64,000 nt of DNA. Origin: Leclercia sp. LSNIH1. GTDB taxonomy: Bacteria > Pseudomonadota > Gammaproteobacteria > Enterobacterales > Enterobacteriaceae. Each line of letters opens with the position of its first letter. The first letter of the stretch is position 1. The notes under the pieces are model-generated. The model was not told where the DNA came from, did not search any database, and worked only from the letters and a program-made list of their open reading frames with translations. Of this stretch, positions 1 through 13,976 are shown in pieces. Position numbers and translations under genes: made by a program. The stretch is taken from the NCBI RefSeq assembly GCF_002902985.1, contig NZ_CP026167.1, positions 372,001-436,000 on the forward strand, given 5' to 3'.

Positions 1-2032
<2,032 letters not shown>

Positions 2033-2073
2033 GCCCGTTTTCCCTACCGAAAAAATTACCGGGTTTCCAATGT

Positions 2074-2103
2074 AAAAAGCCCCGCAACACGTTGCGGGGC
2101 TTT
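2074..2103 (-). terminator. Rho-independent terminator after rpmA
   Basis: On the minus strand a GC-rich stem (GCCCCGCAAC / GTTGCGGGGC) is followed by a T run. It sits directly after the rpmA stop codon and before yhbE. It should end most rplU-rpmA transcripts and leave a lower read-through level for yhbE-obgE. Confidence 0.9.
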
Positions 2104-2128
2104 AATCCGTTACCGGACCGAGAAAACC

Positions 2129-2386
<258 letters not shown>

Positions 2387-2405
2387 TTAAATCTCTCCTC
2401 AGGTC

Positions 2406-2771
<366 letters not shown>

Positions 2772-2787
2772 TCACAATAGGGCGCGA

Positions 2788-2816
2788 ATATTACGCAAAA
2801 CGCGAGCCTTTGACAA
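2788..2816 (-). promoter_or_regulatory. Sigma-70 promoter for rplU-rpmA
   Basis: On the minus strand TTGTCA (2811-2816) is separated by exactly 17 bp from TAATAT (2788-2793). A GC-rich stretch (GCGCCC) follows the -10 box, as in stringently controlled ribosomal promoters. The transcript would have a leader of roughly 65 nt before the rplU ATG. The 256-bp gap between rplU and ispB therefore carries divergent promoters, although I could not pick a convincing ispB promoter. Confidence 0.75.
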
Positions 2817-2973
2817 GTGCTACAGTCAATACATGAAGAAAAAAAACACAACACGTACGGTAACGTTTATCTGCCGCGTTTTTTCAGTACAATCAGCGCT
2901 ACTATTGATAAACCGAACCCTTCGTTAGCCCATTTGACATGTGGTAAACAGGACTTAAAGCCCGGCTTTTGCG

Positions 2974-3945
2974 ATGAATTTAGAAAAAATCAATGAGTTA
3001 ACCGCGCAAGATATGGCGGGTGTGAATGCAGCGATCCTGGAACAGCTCGATTCTGACGTTCAACTAATCAATCAGTTGGGTTATTACATCGTCAGCGGCG
3101 GGGGTAAACGCATCCGTCCGATGATCGCTGTGCTGGCCGCCCGCGCGGTCGGCTATCAGGAGAACGCGCACGTAACGATCGCAGCGCTGATCGAATTTAT
3201 CCATACCGCCACGCTGCTGCATGATGACGTTGTCGATGAGTCCGATATGCGTCGTGGCAAAGCCACTGCCAACGCCGCGTTCGGCAATGCAGCCAGCGTA
3301 CTGGTAGGCGATTTTATCTATACGCGCGCTTTCCAGATGATGACCAGCCTGGGATCGTTGAAGATCCTGGAAGTGATGTCCAAAGCGGTGAACGTCATCG
3401 CGGAAGGTGAAGTTCTGCAGCTGATGAACGTCAACGACCCGGACATCACCGAAGAGAGCTACATGCGGGTGATCTACAGCAAAACCGCCCGTCTGTTTGA
3501 GGCCGCTGCCCAGTGCTCCGGTATTCTGGCCGGCTGTACTGACGAGCAGGAGCGTGGGCTGCAGGATTACGGGCGCTACCTTGGCACCGCCTTCCAGCTG
3601 ATTGACGATCTGCTCGACTATAGCGCCGACGGCGAAACGCTCGGCAAGAACGTCGGTGATGACCTGAACGAAGGTAAACCGACGCTGCCGCTGCTGCATG
3701 CTATGCGTAACGGCACCCCTGAGCAGGCTAAGCTTATCCGCGAAGCCATTGAGCAAGGAAACGGCCGACACCTTCTGGAACCAGTACTGGAAGCAATGGC
3801 AACCTGTGGTTCCCTGGAATGGACGCGCCAGCGTGCAGAGGAAGAGGCCGATAAAGCGATCGCCGCACTTCAGGTCATCCCTGACAGCCCATGGCGAGAT
3901 GCCCTGATCGGGCTCGCGCATATTGCCGTTCAGCGCGATCGATAA
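2974..3945 (+). CDS. ispB: Octaprenyl diphosphate synthase
   Basis: Trans-prenyltransferase that elongates farnesyl diphosphate with isopentenyl diphosphate to the C40 side chain of ubiquinone and menaquinone. It is cytosolic and essential. The 323-aa protein has the family length, the GGGKRIRP substrate-binding motif (about 42-49), the first aspartate-rich motif DDVVD (84-88) and the second, DDLLD (211-215). It is divergent from rplU and followed by a perfect inverted repeat and then sfsB. Confidence 0.97.
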   Translation: MNLEKINELTAQDMAGVNAAILEQLDSDVQLINQLGYYIVSGGGKRIRPMIAVLAARAVGYQENAHVTIAALIEFIHTATLLHDDVVDESDMRRGKATANAAFGNAASVLVGDFIYTRAFQMMTSLGSLKILEVMSKAVNVIAEGEVLQLMNVNDPDITEESYMRVIYSKTARLFEAAAQCSGILAGCTDEQERGLQDYGRYLGTAFQLIDDLLDYSADGETLGKNVGDDLNEGKPTLPLLHAMRNGTPEQAKLIREAIEQGNGRHLLEPVLEAMATCGSLEWTRQRAEEEADKAIAALQVIPDSPWRDALIGLAHIAVQRDR

Positions 3946-3953
3946 TCCTCAAT

Positions 3954-3982
3954 GAACTCTCTTTTACGTGAAAAGAGAGTTC
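3954..3982. terminator. Perfect 12-bp inverted repeat after ispB
   Basis: GAACTCTCTTTT and AAAAGAGAGTTC flank the 5-nt loop ACGTG, nine bases after the ispB stop. It folds into a strong hairpin, but no U-run follows it. It may be a weak terminator, an RNA-stability element or a site for a dimeric regulator. Confidence 0.5.
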
Positions 3983-4174
3983 CAATAAGCTCCAGTTTTT
4001 ATCCATCAAATTGTTAAATAATCCGCTTACAGGCCGCATGATTAAAGCCCTGGCAAAATCCGAATATTGCCTCCTGTAATGCGAACTTTTTAGAACCGAT
4101 GTTCGAAGAAGGTATAGTAACACTGTCATTTAAGAGGAAATGACGTACATGTACCCGAACAGAGGGATAGCTGA

Positions 4175-4462
4175 ATGGATAAGAAATTTACCGACTGGCA
4201 CTCGGCCGATATCATCGCCGCGCTGCGTAAAAAGGGAACATCGCTTGCTGCAGAATCCCGCCGTAATGGCCTGAGTTCATCCACCCTGGCAAATGCGCTG
4301 ACCCGCCCCTGGCCAAAGGGAGAACTGATCATTGCTACGGCACTCGGCACTGACCCCTGGATTATCTGGCCATCGCGCTACTACGACCCGATCACGCACG
4401 AATTTGTCGACAGAACGCGCATGATGCGCCAGAAAAAACAAGAAAAAGAGCGCCAGGAATGA
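4175..4462 (+). CDS. sfsB: Ner-like DNA-binding regulator SfsB (Nlp)
   Basis: A 95-aa protein resembling the phage Mu Ner repressor and E. coli SfsB/Nlp, which has been linked to maltose metabolism by suppressor genetics. The helix-turn-helix region spans about residues 8-45 (ADIIAALRKKGTSLAAESRR followed by SSSTLANAL). The conserved WPKGE and DPWIIWPSRY segments follow. The tail is lysine/glutamate-rich. It stands alone between ispB and the convergent murA. Its physiological targets remain unclear. Confidence 0.9.
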   Translation: MDKKFTDWHSADIIAALRKKGTSLAAESRRNGLSSSTLANALTRPWPKGELIIATALGTDPWIIWPSRYYDPITHEFVDRTRMMRQKKQEKERQE

Positions 4463-4522
4463 CGCTCATCTAAACGGGACTAGCAACCCCCCGGTCAATG
4501 TGGCAGGGGGCTGCCGGGACGA

Positions 4523-5803
<1,281 letters not shown>

Positions 5804-5834
5804 TCAACCGTGCTGCGGGCAAATCACCCTCAGC

Positions 5835-6089
5835 TCAAAAACCGTTTAGTTTGCGATCGCGTGCCCACTCTGTAGGGGTAAACGCCTTGATCGACAGGGC
5901 ATGGATACGATTATCCGCGATATATTCCATCAGCGGCGCATAGACAGCCTGCTGCTTCTTCACGCGGCTCATGCCGTCAAAAATCTCACCCACAGCAATA
6001 ACCTGAAAGTGGCTGCCGTCGCCGGAGACGTGGACTTCCTGAAGGGCAAGTGCGTTCATCAGCACTGTCTGGATTTCATGATTTTCCAT
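5835..6089 (-). CDS. ibaG: BolA-family protein IbaG
   Basis: An 84-aa BolA-fold protein. Family members bind monothiol glutaredoxins and [2Fe-2S] clusters, and ibaG is induced by acid in E. coli. I placed the start at [10 protein letters not shown] because that gives the family length and the sequence aligns from there. A longer in-frame version would begin 13 codons earlier. The BolA helix-turn-helix-like core ([15 protein letters not shown]) and the C-terminal [11 protein letters not shown] are intact. It lies upstream of murA and likely forms an ibaG-murA transcript. Confidence 0.93.
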   Translation of the reverse strand: MENHEIQTVLMNALALQEVHVSGDGSHFQVIAVGEIFDGMSRVKKQQAVYAPLMEYIADNRIHALSIKAFTPTEWARDRKLNGF

Positions 6090-6160
6090 GGGTTCTATAT
6101 CATCTGGTAGTGAAAACAAGCCCAACATCTTAGAGCAAAGTGGCGCGGTCTTAAATAAGC

Positions 6161-6194
6161 AAAAAGCCCCGACGATGAAACTGTCAGGGCTTTT
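6161..6194 (-). terminator. Rho-independent terminator of the mla operon
   Basis: On the minus strand AAAAGCCCTGAC pairs with GTCGGGGCTTTTT around a short loop, 22 bp after the mlaB stop. It separates mlaFEDCB from ibaG-murA. Confidence 0.85.
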
Positions 6195-6215
6195 GATAGT
6201 AACGTACTGAAAAAA

Positions 6216-6506
6216 TTAGCGGGGCAATACGTCTTCCGGCAGATTATAGAGCTGGGCCAGGGTGACGACATTGTCGCTGACGCCCGAAAGCGTCACCGGG
6301 ATGCCCTGCTGCTTGCCCGTTGAGACCAGATGAACCAGCAACGCTACACCCGCCGTATCCACGCGAGAGATACCGCTCAGGTCGATACGGGAAACCCCCT
6401 TCATGGCATCGTCCCGCGCATCCCACAGAGGATTCAGATAATCCTGATCCAGCTCGCCTGAGAGTAATAACGTCTCACCCTCACGGGTCCAGCTCAACTG
6501 CGACAT
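6216..6506 (-). CDS. mlaB: Mla ABC transporter STAS-domain subunit
   Basis: Cytoplasmic STAS-domain protein of the MlaFEDB complex, which moves glycerophospholipids between the inner membrane and MlaC and so maintains outer-membrane lipid asymmetry. The 96-aa sequence keeps the STAS core IDLSGISRVDTAGVALLVHL, including the conserved Thr after Asp that is needed for MlaF binding in E. coli. It is the last gene of the mla operon, 2 bp after mlaC. Confidence 0.95.
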   Translation of the reverse strand: MSQLSWTREGETLLLSGELDQDYLNPLWDARDDAMKGVSRIDLSGISRVDTAGVALLVHLVSTGKQQGIPVTLSGVSDNVVTLAQLYNLPEDVLPR

Positions 6507-6508
6507 AA

Positions 6509-7144
6509 TTACTTGTTTCCTTCCAGGGTAATTTTCTGACGTGCGATGCTGTTCAGCTGCGCGGTCAGACCATCAATGCCCTTGGTACGCAGCAGATCGC
6601 TCCATTCGTTCTGCTTGGTGGTGATCATGCTGACGCCTTCCGCAATCATGTCGTAAGCCTGCCAGTTACCGCTCTGGGTGTTCTTACGCCACTGGAAATC
6701 CAGACGCACTGGCGGACGACCGTTCGGATCGACGATGGTCACGCGAATAGGCACGATGGTCGCAGAACCCAGCGGCTGTTCCGGTGCGATCTGATACGTC
6801 TGACCGTGGTACATGGCGAGAGCCTGACCGTAGGCCTGCTTCAGATATTCACGGAACGCAGCGAAATAGGCTTCGCGCTGCGCAGGCGTTGCGTCTTTGT
6901 AGTAACGGCCCAGCACCAGCGCGCCGGCATATTTCACCTGGACATAGGGCAGCAGTTCCTGGTCAACCACATCACGCAGGTAATCAGGATTGGAGCGGAT
7001 CTTCGGCTGCTCATTTTTAAGGCGATCGAAGGTTTTCTTTGCTGCCTCATTCATCTGTTGATAAGGATTGCTCTGATCGGCTGCGTTAGCTGCAGTCAGA
7101 GGGGCAATCATCAGCATGGCAACCATTAACAGTCGTTTAATCAT
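6509..7144 (-). CDS. mlaC: Periplasmic phospholipid-binding protein MlaC
   Basis: Soluble shuttle carrying phospholipid between the outer-membrane MlaA-porin complex and the inner-membrane MlaFEDB complex. It is 211 aa. A Sec signal peptide covers residues 1-21 ([23 protein letters not shown]). The mature protein has the MlaC/Ttg2D fold, with conserved [15 protein letters not shown] and [16 protein letters not shown] stretches. It begins 3 bp after mlaD, consistent with coupled translation. Confidence 0.96.
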   Translation of the reverse strand: MIKRLLMVAMLMIAPLTAANAADQSNPYQQMNEAAKKTFDRLKNEQPKIRSNPDYLRDVVDQELLPYVQVKYAGALVLGRYYKDATPAQREAYFAAFREYLKQAYGQALAMYHGQTYQIAPEQPLGSATIVPIRVTIVDPNGRPPVRLDFQWRKNTQSGNWQAYDMIAEGVSMITTKQNEWSDLLRTKGIDGLTAQLNSIARQKITLEGNK

Positions 7145-7147
7145 GAA

Positions 7148-7708
7148 TTACTTCTCCTGAGATGAATTCGTCGTGCCAACAGGCGGCGTAATGTCACTCT
7201 GCGCAGGGGTCTGCGCAGCTTGATTCTCGTCACCCCCTTTACTGTTGCTGTTGTAAAGGAACTGACCAATCATATCTTCCAGCACCATGGCTGATTTCGT
7301 ATCCTGAATCACGCCACCGTCTTTCAGGATAGTCGTTCCCAGCTCGGGATCCTCAAAACCGACGTTCAGCGCCAGATATTGTTCCCCTAACAGACCGGAT
7401 GTACGGATAGAGAGGGAGCTGGTGTCCGGGATATGGTTGTAGCGCTCTTCGATATCCAGCGCCACGCGTGGCAGATAGGTTTTCTCATCGAGGGTGATAT
7501 CGGCAACACGCCCTACTACCACCCCGCCAATACGCACCGGAGAACGGCTCTTCAGGCCACCGATGTTATCGAAGGTGGCATAAATACGGTATGTCGGCTC
7601 GGTGCGGATGGTCGTTACGTCCGCCACTTTAAAGCTTAAAAAGAGTGCTGCCAGCAGCGCCAGCAGGACAAATACGCCAACCCAAATTTCTACTTTTTTC
7701 GTTTGCAT
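7148..7708 (-). CDS. mlaD: MCE-domain lipid transport protein MlaD
   Basis: A 186-aa single-pass inner-membrane protein that forms a hexameric MCE ring and passes lipid to MlaC. It has an N-terminal transmembrane helix (about residues 8-28) and one MCE domain (about 38-115, with IGGVVVGRV and TSGLLGEQYLAL). The C-terminal tail is low-complexity, Gln/Ala/Pro-rich and ends VGTTNSSQEK; it differs from E. coli in sequence and slightly in length. The start MQTKKVEIW at 7708 is preferred over one five codons upstream, which would overlap mlaE. Confidence 0.95.
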   Translation of the reverse strand: MQTKKVEIWVGVFVLLALLAALFLSFKVADVTTIRTEPTYRIYATFDNIGGLKSRSPVRIGGVVVGRVADITLDEKTYLPRVALDIEERYNHIPDTSSLSIRTSGLLGEQYLALNVGFEDPELGTTILKDGGVIQDTKSAMVLEDMIGQFLYNSNSKGGDENQAAQTPAQSDITPPVGTTNSSQEK

Positions 7709-7712
7709 GAAC

Positions 7713-9315
<1,603 letters not shown>

Positions 9316-9543
9316 GTACATTTCCTTTCTGTTGCCGGTTCAGGATCAGCTTGATGCCTGATTTCGCCGCAAACCCAACATTTTTACAGAATATTACCTC
9401 TGCAGGTAAGCGAAAGCTGGCATTTGTTTTACTTTTACAGCGCATAAAGTCAAAATTAGGATTCGTTACATCTACAGACAGTATGCAGCGGCAGAGATTT
9501 TTTCTCAGTGGACCGGCGAGTATACCTGAAGAAAGGACTTTTG

Positions 9544-10521
9544 ATGCTTCTTGCAACGGCACTGTTAATAATTGGTTTACTTTTGGTGGTCTACAGTGCC
9601 GACCGTCTGGTGTTCTCCGCTTCTATCCTCTGCCGTTTGTTGGGTGTTCCCCCCCTGATTATTGGGATGACGGTGGTCAGCGTAGGCACTTCCCTGCCGG
9701 AGATCATCGTCTCTGCGGCCGCCTCGATGCACGATCAGGTTGATCTTGCGGTGGGAACGGCTATTGGCTCCAATATCGTCAATATCTTGCTCATCCTGGG
9801 CCTGGCTGCGCTACTGCATCCTTTTCGCGTGCATTCTGATGTTCTGCGGCGTGAATTACCGCTAATGTTAATTGTCAGCCTGCTGGCGGGTTATGTGTTA
9901 TATGACGGGCAGTTAACCCTCAGCGATGGCATTTTTCTGCTGGCGCTGGCGGTCATCTGGCTGTTTTATATCGTGAAGCTTGCCCGGGCGGCAGAAAAGC
10001 AAGGCAGTGACACGTTAACCCGCGAACAGGTGGCAGAGCTGCCGCGTGAGGGGAACTTACCCGTCGCGCTGCTCTGGCTGGGCGTGGCGTTAATCATCAT
10101 GCCCATGGCGACGCAGATGATTGTAGATAACGCTACGGTTCTGGCCAACTATTTCGCCATGAGCGAGTTAACCATCGGCCTGACGGTGATTGCCATTGGT
10201 ACCAGTTTGCCTGAGCTCGCAACGGCTATCGCCGGGGCGCGTAAGGGTGAAGACGACATGGCGATTGGCAATATCATCGGCTCGAATATTTTTAATATTG
10301 CTATCGTGCTTGGCCTGCCTGCCCTGATTGCCCCTGGCGCGTTTAATCCGCTCGCGTTCAGCCGCGATTATGGGGTGATGGTCTTAGTCAGCGTAATTTT
10401 CGCCCTGCTCTGCTGGCGGCGAAAAAGGCAGATTGGTCAGGGCGCTGGTGCGCTGCTGACGGTGGGATTTGTCGTATGGATGGCGATGCTGTACTGGCTC
10501 TCGCCGCTTCTCTCTGGGTAA
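9544..10521 (+). CDS. yrbG: CaCA-family sodium/calcium antiporter homologue YrbG
   Basis: A 325-aa inner-membrane protein of the cation/Ca2+ exchanger superfamily. It has two homologous halves with inverted alpha repeats: GTSLPEIIVSAAA (about 53-65) and GTSLPELATAIAG (about 220-232), each followed by a GSNI/N ion-binding segment. E. coli yrbG lacks a strong phenotype, so the ion is inferred from the family. The start at 9544 has GAAAGGA upstream and gives the E. coli length. It is divergent from mlaF and 13 bp upstream of kdsD. Confidence 0.94.
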   Translation: MLLATALLIIGLLLVVYSADRLVFSASILCRLLGVPPLIIGMTVVSVGTSLPEIIVSAAASMHDQVDLAVGTAIGSNIVNILLILGLAALLHPFRVHSDVLRRELPLMLIVSLLAGYVLYDGQLTLSDGIFLLALAVIWLFYIVKLARAAEKQGSDTLTREQVAELPREGNLPVALLWLGVALIIMPMATQMIVDNATVLANYFAMSELTIGLTVIAIGTSLPELATAIAGARKGEDDMAIGNIIGSNIFNIAIVLGLPALIAPGAFNPLAFSRDYGVMVLVSVIFALLCWRRKRQIGQGAGALLTVGFVVWMAMLYWLSPLLSG

Positions 10522-10534
10522 ACGGAAACGCATT

Positions 10535-11521
10535 ATGTCGCAAATAGAATTGCAGCCGGGTTTTGACTTTCAGAAAGCAGGAAAAGAGGTTCTGGAGATT
10601 GAACGTGAAGGTCTGGCGCAGTTAGATCAATACATTAATCAGGACTTTAGCCTGGCGTGCGAAAAACTTTTCCACTGTCCTGGCAAAGTCGTGGTGATGG
10701 GGATGGGTAAATCTGGCCATATTGGCCGTAAAATGGCAGCGACCTTCGCCAGTACCGGCACGAAAGCGTTTTTCGTCCATCCCGGCGAAGCGGCGCATGG
10801 CGATTTGGGTATGGTTTCGTCACAGGATATCGTCATTGCGTTATCCAACTCGGGCGAATCGAATGAGATCCTGGCGCTGATCCCGGTCCTGAAACGCCTG
10901 CACGTTCCCCTGATCTGTATTACGAGCCGTCCGGAGAGCAGCATGGCGCGCGCCGCAGATATCCACCTGTGCGTTAAAGTGCCAAAAGAAGCCTGTCCCC
11001 TGGGGCTGGCGCCGACCTCCAGCACCACTGCCGCGCTGGTTATGGGTGATGCGCTGGCCGTCGCCCTGCTGGAAGCGCGCGGCTTTACCGCCGAAGATTT
11101 CGCCCTCTCCCATCCGGGCGGTGCGCTGGGACGTAAACTGCTGCTGCGCGTGAATGATATTATGCATACGGGGGATGAAATTCCGCACGTCAGTAAAGAG
11201 GCCTCCCTGCGCGATGCGCTGCTGGAAATTACCCGTAAAAACCTGGGGATGACCGTCATCTGCAACGATCAGATGAAGATTGAGGGTATCTTTACCGATG
11301 GGGATCTCCGTCGCGTGTTCGATATGGGTGTGGATGTCCGTAAGCTGGGTATCGCCGATGTGATGACCTCAGGCGGCATTCGGGTGCGTCCCGGCACGCT
11401 GGCCGTTGAGGTACTGAACCTGATGCAGTCCCGCCATATCACCTCCGTTATGGTTGCCGATGGCGACCAGTTACTGGGTGTGGTACATATGCATGATCTT
11501 TTGCGCGCAGGCGTAGTGTAA
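10535..11521 (+). CDS. kdsD: D-arabinose 5-phosphate isomerase
   Basis: Converts ribulose 5-phosphate to arabinose 5-phosphate, the first step to Kdo for LPS. It is a 328-aa cytosolic protein with an N-terminal SIS domain (GKSGHIGRKMAATFASTGT at about 57-75, NSGES) and two C-terminal CBS domains (about 205-328). The active-site histidine region ALSHPGGALGRK is present. I used MSQIELQPGFDF as the start; a longer frame into yrbG is not supported. It is followed immediately by kdsC. Confidence 0.96.
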   Translation: MSQIELQPGFDFQKAGKEVLEIEREGLAQLDQYINQDFSLACEKLFHCPGKVVVMGMGKSGHIGRKMAATFASTGTKAFFVHPGEAAHGDLGMVSSQDIVIALSNSGESNEILALIPVLKRLHVPLICITSRPESSMARAADIHLCVKVPKEACPLGLAPTSSTTAALVMGDALAVALLEARGFTAEDFALSHPGGALGRKLLLRVNDIMHTGDEIPHVSKEASLRDALLEITRKNLGMTVICNDQMKIEGIFTDGDLRRVFDMGVDVRKLGIADVMTSGGIRVRPGTLAVEVLNLMQSRHITSVMVADGDQLLGVVHMHDLLRAGVV

Positions 11522-11535
11522 TGAAGGATAAGACA

Positions 11536-12102
11536 ATGATTAATACGGGTGCATCCCTTGCAACCTGTTATGGCCCGGTAAGCGCGCAGATGATGTCGCA
11601 GGCCGAGAAAATTCGCCTGCTGATCCTGGATGTGGATGGCGTGCTGTCAGACGGCCTGATTTACATGGGCAATAATGGTGAAGAGCTGAAAGCGTTCAAC
11701 GTGCGTGATGGCTATGGGATTCGCTGTGCCCTGACGTCTGGCATAGAAGTTGCCATCATCACCGGACGTAAGGCTAAACTGGTAGAAGATCGGTGCGAAA
11801 CGCTGGGCATTACCCATCTCTATCAGGGGCAATCCGATAAGATGGTCGCTTTCAGGGACTTACTTGGTAAACTTGCCATCGCCCCGGAAAACGTTGCCTA
11901 TGTCGGAGACGATCTTATTGACTGGCCAGTGATGGCAGAAGTTGGGCTTAGCATCGCCGTGGGCGATGCCCATCCGCTTTTGATCCCACGCGCTGACTAT
12001 GTCACCCGTATTAACGGTGGCCGTGGCGCAGTACGAGAAGTCTGCGACCTGTTACTGCTGGCGCAAGGTAAGCTTGATGAGGCCAAAGGGCAATCGATAT
12101 GA
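11536..12102 (+). CDS. kdsC: Kdo 8-phosphate phosphatase
   Basis: HAD-superfamily phosphatase that releases Kdo from Kdo-8-phosphate. From MINTGASLATCYG it is 188 aa, the E. coli length. AAGGA sits 7 nt upstream of that ATG; an ATG five codons earlier overlaps the kdsD stop and is less likely. The catalytic nucleophile and acid are Asp32 and Asp34 (LDVDGVLSDG). The C-cap-less HAD IV motif is GDDLIDWPVM. Its stop overlaps the lptC start in ATGA. Confidence 0.95.
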   Translation: MINTGASLATCYGPVSAQMMSQAEKIRLLILDVDGVLSDGLIYMGNNGEELKAFNVRDGYGIRCALTSGIEVAIITGRKAKLVEDRCETLGITHLYQGQSDKMVAFRDLLGKLAIAPENVAYVGDDLIDWPVMAEVGLSIAVGDAHPLLIPRADYVTRINGGRGAVREVCDLLLLAQGKLDEAKGQSI

Positions 12103-12674
12103 GTAAAACCAGACGTTGGGTTATTATTCTGCTAACGCTTGTCGCACTGGTACTGATTGGTGTGAATCTCGCTGACCGGGACGACGAACAAGCGCCTACG
12201 GTCAACACCAACGATCCAACGTATAAAAGCGATCACAGCGATACCGTCGTTTACAGCCCGGAAGGGGCGCTGAATTATCGCCTTATCGCTCAGCACGTTG
12301 AGTATTTTTCCGAACAGGGCGTCTCATGGTTTACTCAACCCGTGATGACCACGTTTGATACCGATAAAATTCCGACATGGTCGATTAAAGCAGATCGGGC
12401 AAAACTGACGAATGACCGTATGCTTTATCTGTATGGCCATGTTGAAGTGAATGCGCTGACCGCAGATGCGCAGTTGCGCAAAATCACGACCGATAACGCA
12501 CAGATAAACCTTGTGACGCAGGATGTAACATCGCAGGATCTGGTCACGTTATACGGCACAACATTTAATTCCAGCGGTCTGAGAATGCGCGGGAACTTAC
12601 GCAGCAAGAACGCAGAGCTGATTGAAAAGGTTAGAACCTCTTATGAAATTCAAAACAAACAAACTCAGCCTTAA
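12099..12674 (+). CDS. lptC: LPS export protein LptC
   Basis: Bitopic inner-membrane protein that links the LptB2FG extractor to the periplasmic LptA bridge. It is 191 aa with one N-terminal transmembrane helix (about residues 7-25) and a beta-jellyroll (DUF1239) periplasmic domain. The ATG overlaps the kdsC stop. The 3' end overlaps lptA by 32 bp, the usual arrangement that keeps their expression coupled. Confidence 0.96.
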   Translation: MSKTRRWVIILLTLVALVLIGVNLADRDDEQAPTVNTNDPTYKSDHSDTVVYSPEGALNYRLIAQHVEYFSEQGVSWFTQPVMTTFDTDKIPTWSIKADRAKLTNDRMLYLYGHVEVNALTADAQLRKITTDNAQINLVTQDVTSQDLVTLYGTTFNSSGLRMRGNLRSKNAELIEKVRTSYEIQNKQTQP

Positions 12675-13197
12675 TTGTGTTATAGCCAGCGCCCTGCTGG
12701 CCCTTAGCCTGCCTGCGCTTGCTGTGACGGGTGATACCGAGCAGCCGATTCATATCGAATCCGATACGCAATCACTCGATATGCAAGGCAACGTGGTGAC
12801 CTTTACCGGCAACGTGGTTGTGACTCAGGGCACCATCAAAATTAATGCCGACAAAGTGGTGGTGACGCGTCCTGGCGGTGAGGACGGGAAAGAGATTATC
12901 GATGGCTACGGCAACCCGGCCACCTTCTATCAGATGCAGGATAACGGCAAGCCGGTGAAAGGCCACGCCTCCCAGATGCACTACGAGCTGGCGAAAGATT
13001 TCGTTGTCCTTACCGGTAATGCGTATCTGGAGCAGCTCGACAGCAACATCAAGGGCGACAAGATCACCTACCTGGTCAAAGAGCAGAAAATGCAGGCCTT
13101 CAGCGAGAAAGGCAAACGCGTGACCACCGTACTGGTTCCATCGCAGCTGCAGGACAAAAATAGCAATCAGGCCCCGGCACAGAAAAAGAGTAACTAA
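12643..13197 (+). CDS. lptA: LPS periplasmic bridge protein LptA
   Basis: Periplasmic beta-jellyroll protein that oligomerises into the LPS bridge between LptC and LptD. It is 184 aa, with signal peptide residues 1-27 ending PALA|VTGDTEQ. The OstA/LptA core includes QPIHIESDTQSLDMQGN and NIKGDKITYLVKEQKMQAF. The start MKFKTNKLSLN lies inside lptC; an earlier ATG seven codons upstream is not the family start. The C-terminal tail (NSNQAPAQKKSN) is variable. Confidence 0.96.
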   Translation: MKFKTNKLSLNCVIASALLALSLPALAVTGDTEQPIHIESDTQSLDMQGNVVTFTGNVVVTQGTIKINADKVVVTRPGGEDGKEIIDGYGNPATFYQMQDNGKPVKGHASQMHYELAKDFVVLTGNAYLEQLDSNIKGDKITYLVKEQKMQAFSEKGKRVTTVLVPSQLQDKNSNQAPAQKKSN

Positions 13198-13203
13198 TTC
13201 GTT

Positions 13204-13929
13204 ATGGCAACATTAACTGCAAAGAATCTCGCCAAAGCCTATAAGGGCCGCCGCGTCGTGGAAGATGTCAGTTTGACCGTCAACTCCGGCGAGATTGTCG
13301 GCCTGTTGGGTCCTAACGGTGCAGGTAAAACCACCACCTTTTATATGGTGGTGGGCATTGTTCCGCGCGACGCGGGTAACATCATTATTGATGAAGAAGA
13401 TATCAGCCTGCTGCCCCTGCACGCCCGTGCGCGCCGCGGGATCGGTTATCTGCCGCAGGAAGCCTCAATTTTCCGTCGTCTGAGCGTTTTCGATAACCTG
13501 ATGGCGGTGCTGCAGATCCGCGATGATCTGACCGCCGAACAGCGTCAGGATCGCGCCAACGAGCTGATGGAAGAGTTCCATATCGAACACCTGCGCGACA
13601 GCATGGGCCAGGCGCTCTCCGGCGGTGAACGCCGCCGTGTGGAAATTGCCCGTGCGCTGGCGGCTAATCCGAAATTTATTCTGCTCGATGAACCGTTTGC
13701 CGGGGTTGACCCCATTTCGGTTATCGATATCAAACGTATTATTGAGCATCTGCGCGACAGTGGCCTCGGGGTTCTCATCACCGACCACAACGTACGTGAG
13801 ACGCTGGCGGTGTGTGAGCGTGCCTATATCGTCAGCCAGGGCCACCTCATCGCCCACGGTACCCCGCAGCAGATCCTCGAAGACGATCATGTTAAGCGCG
13901 TGTATCTTGGGGAAGACTTCAGACTCTGA
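13204..13929 (+). CDS. lptB: LPS export ABC transporter ATP-binding protein LptB
   Basis: ATPase that drives LPS extraction by the LptB2FGC complex; its membrane partners LptF and LptG are encoded at 21535-23717 in this same window. It is 241 aa. Walker A is GPNGAGKTT (36-44), the signature [15 protein letters not shown], Walker [13 protein letters not shown] and the switch histidine is in [11 protein letters not shown]. It begins 6 bp after lptA and precedes rpoN by 47 bp. Confidence 0.97.
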   Translation: MATLTAKNLAKAYKGRRVVEDVSLTVNSGEIVGLLGPNGAGKTTTFYMVVGIVPRDAGNIIIDEEDISLLPLHARARRGIGYLPQEASIFRRLSVFDNLMAVLQIRDDLTAEQRQDRANELMEEFHIEHLRDSMGQALSGGERRRVEIARALAANPKFILLDEPFAGVDPISVIDIKRIIEHLRDSGLGVLITDHNVRETLAVCERAYIVSQGHLIAHGTPQQILEDDHVKRVYLGEDFRL

Positions 13930-13976
13930 TAGGGTAGAAGTTAAGACTCGCGTAAACGGAGAAAAATGCTCTGAAC

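Noticed and set aside
10469..10534. Longer kdsD start inside yrbG
   Set aside because: The extra 22 residues do not align with the family, and the ATG at 10535 gives the standard 328 aa.
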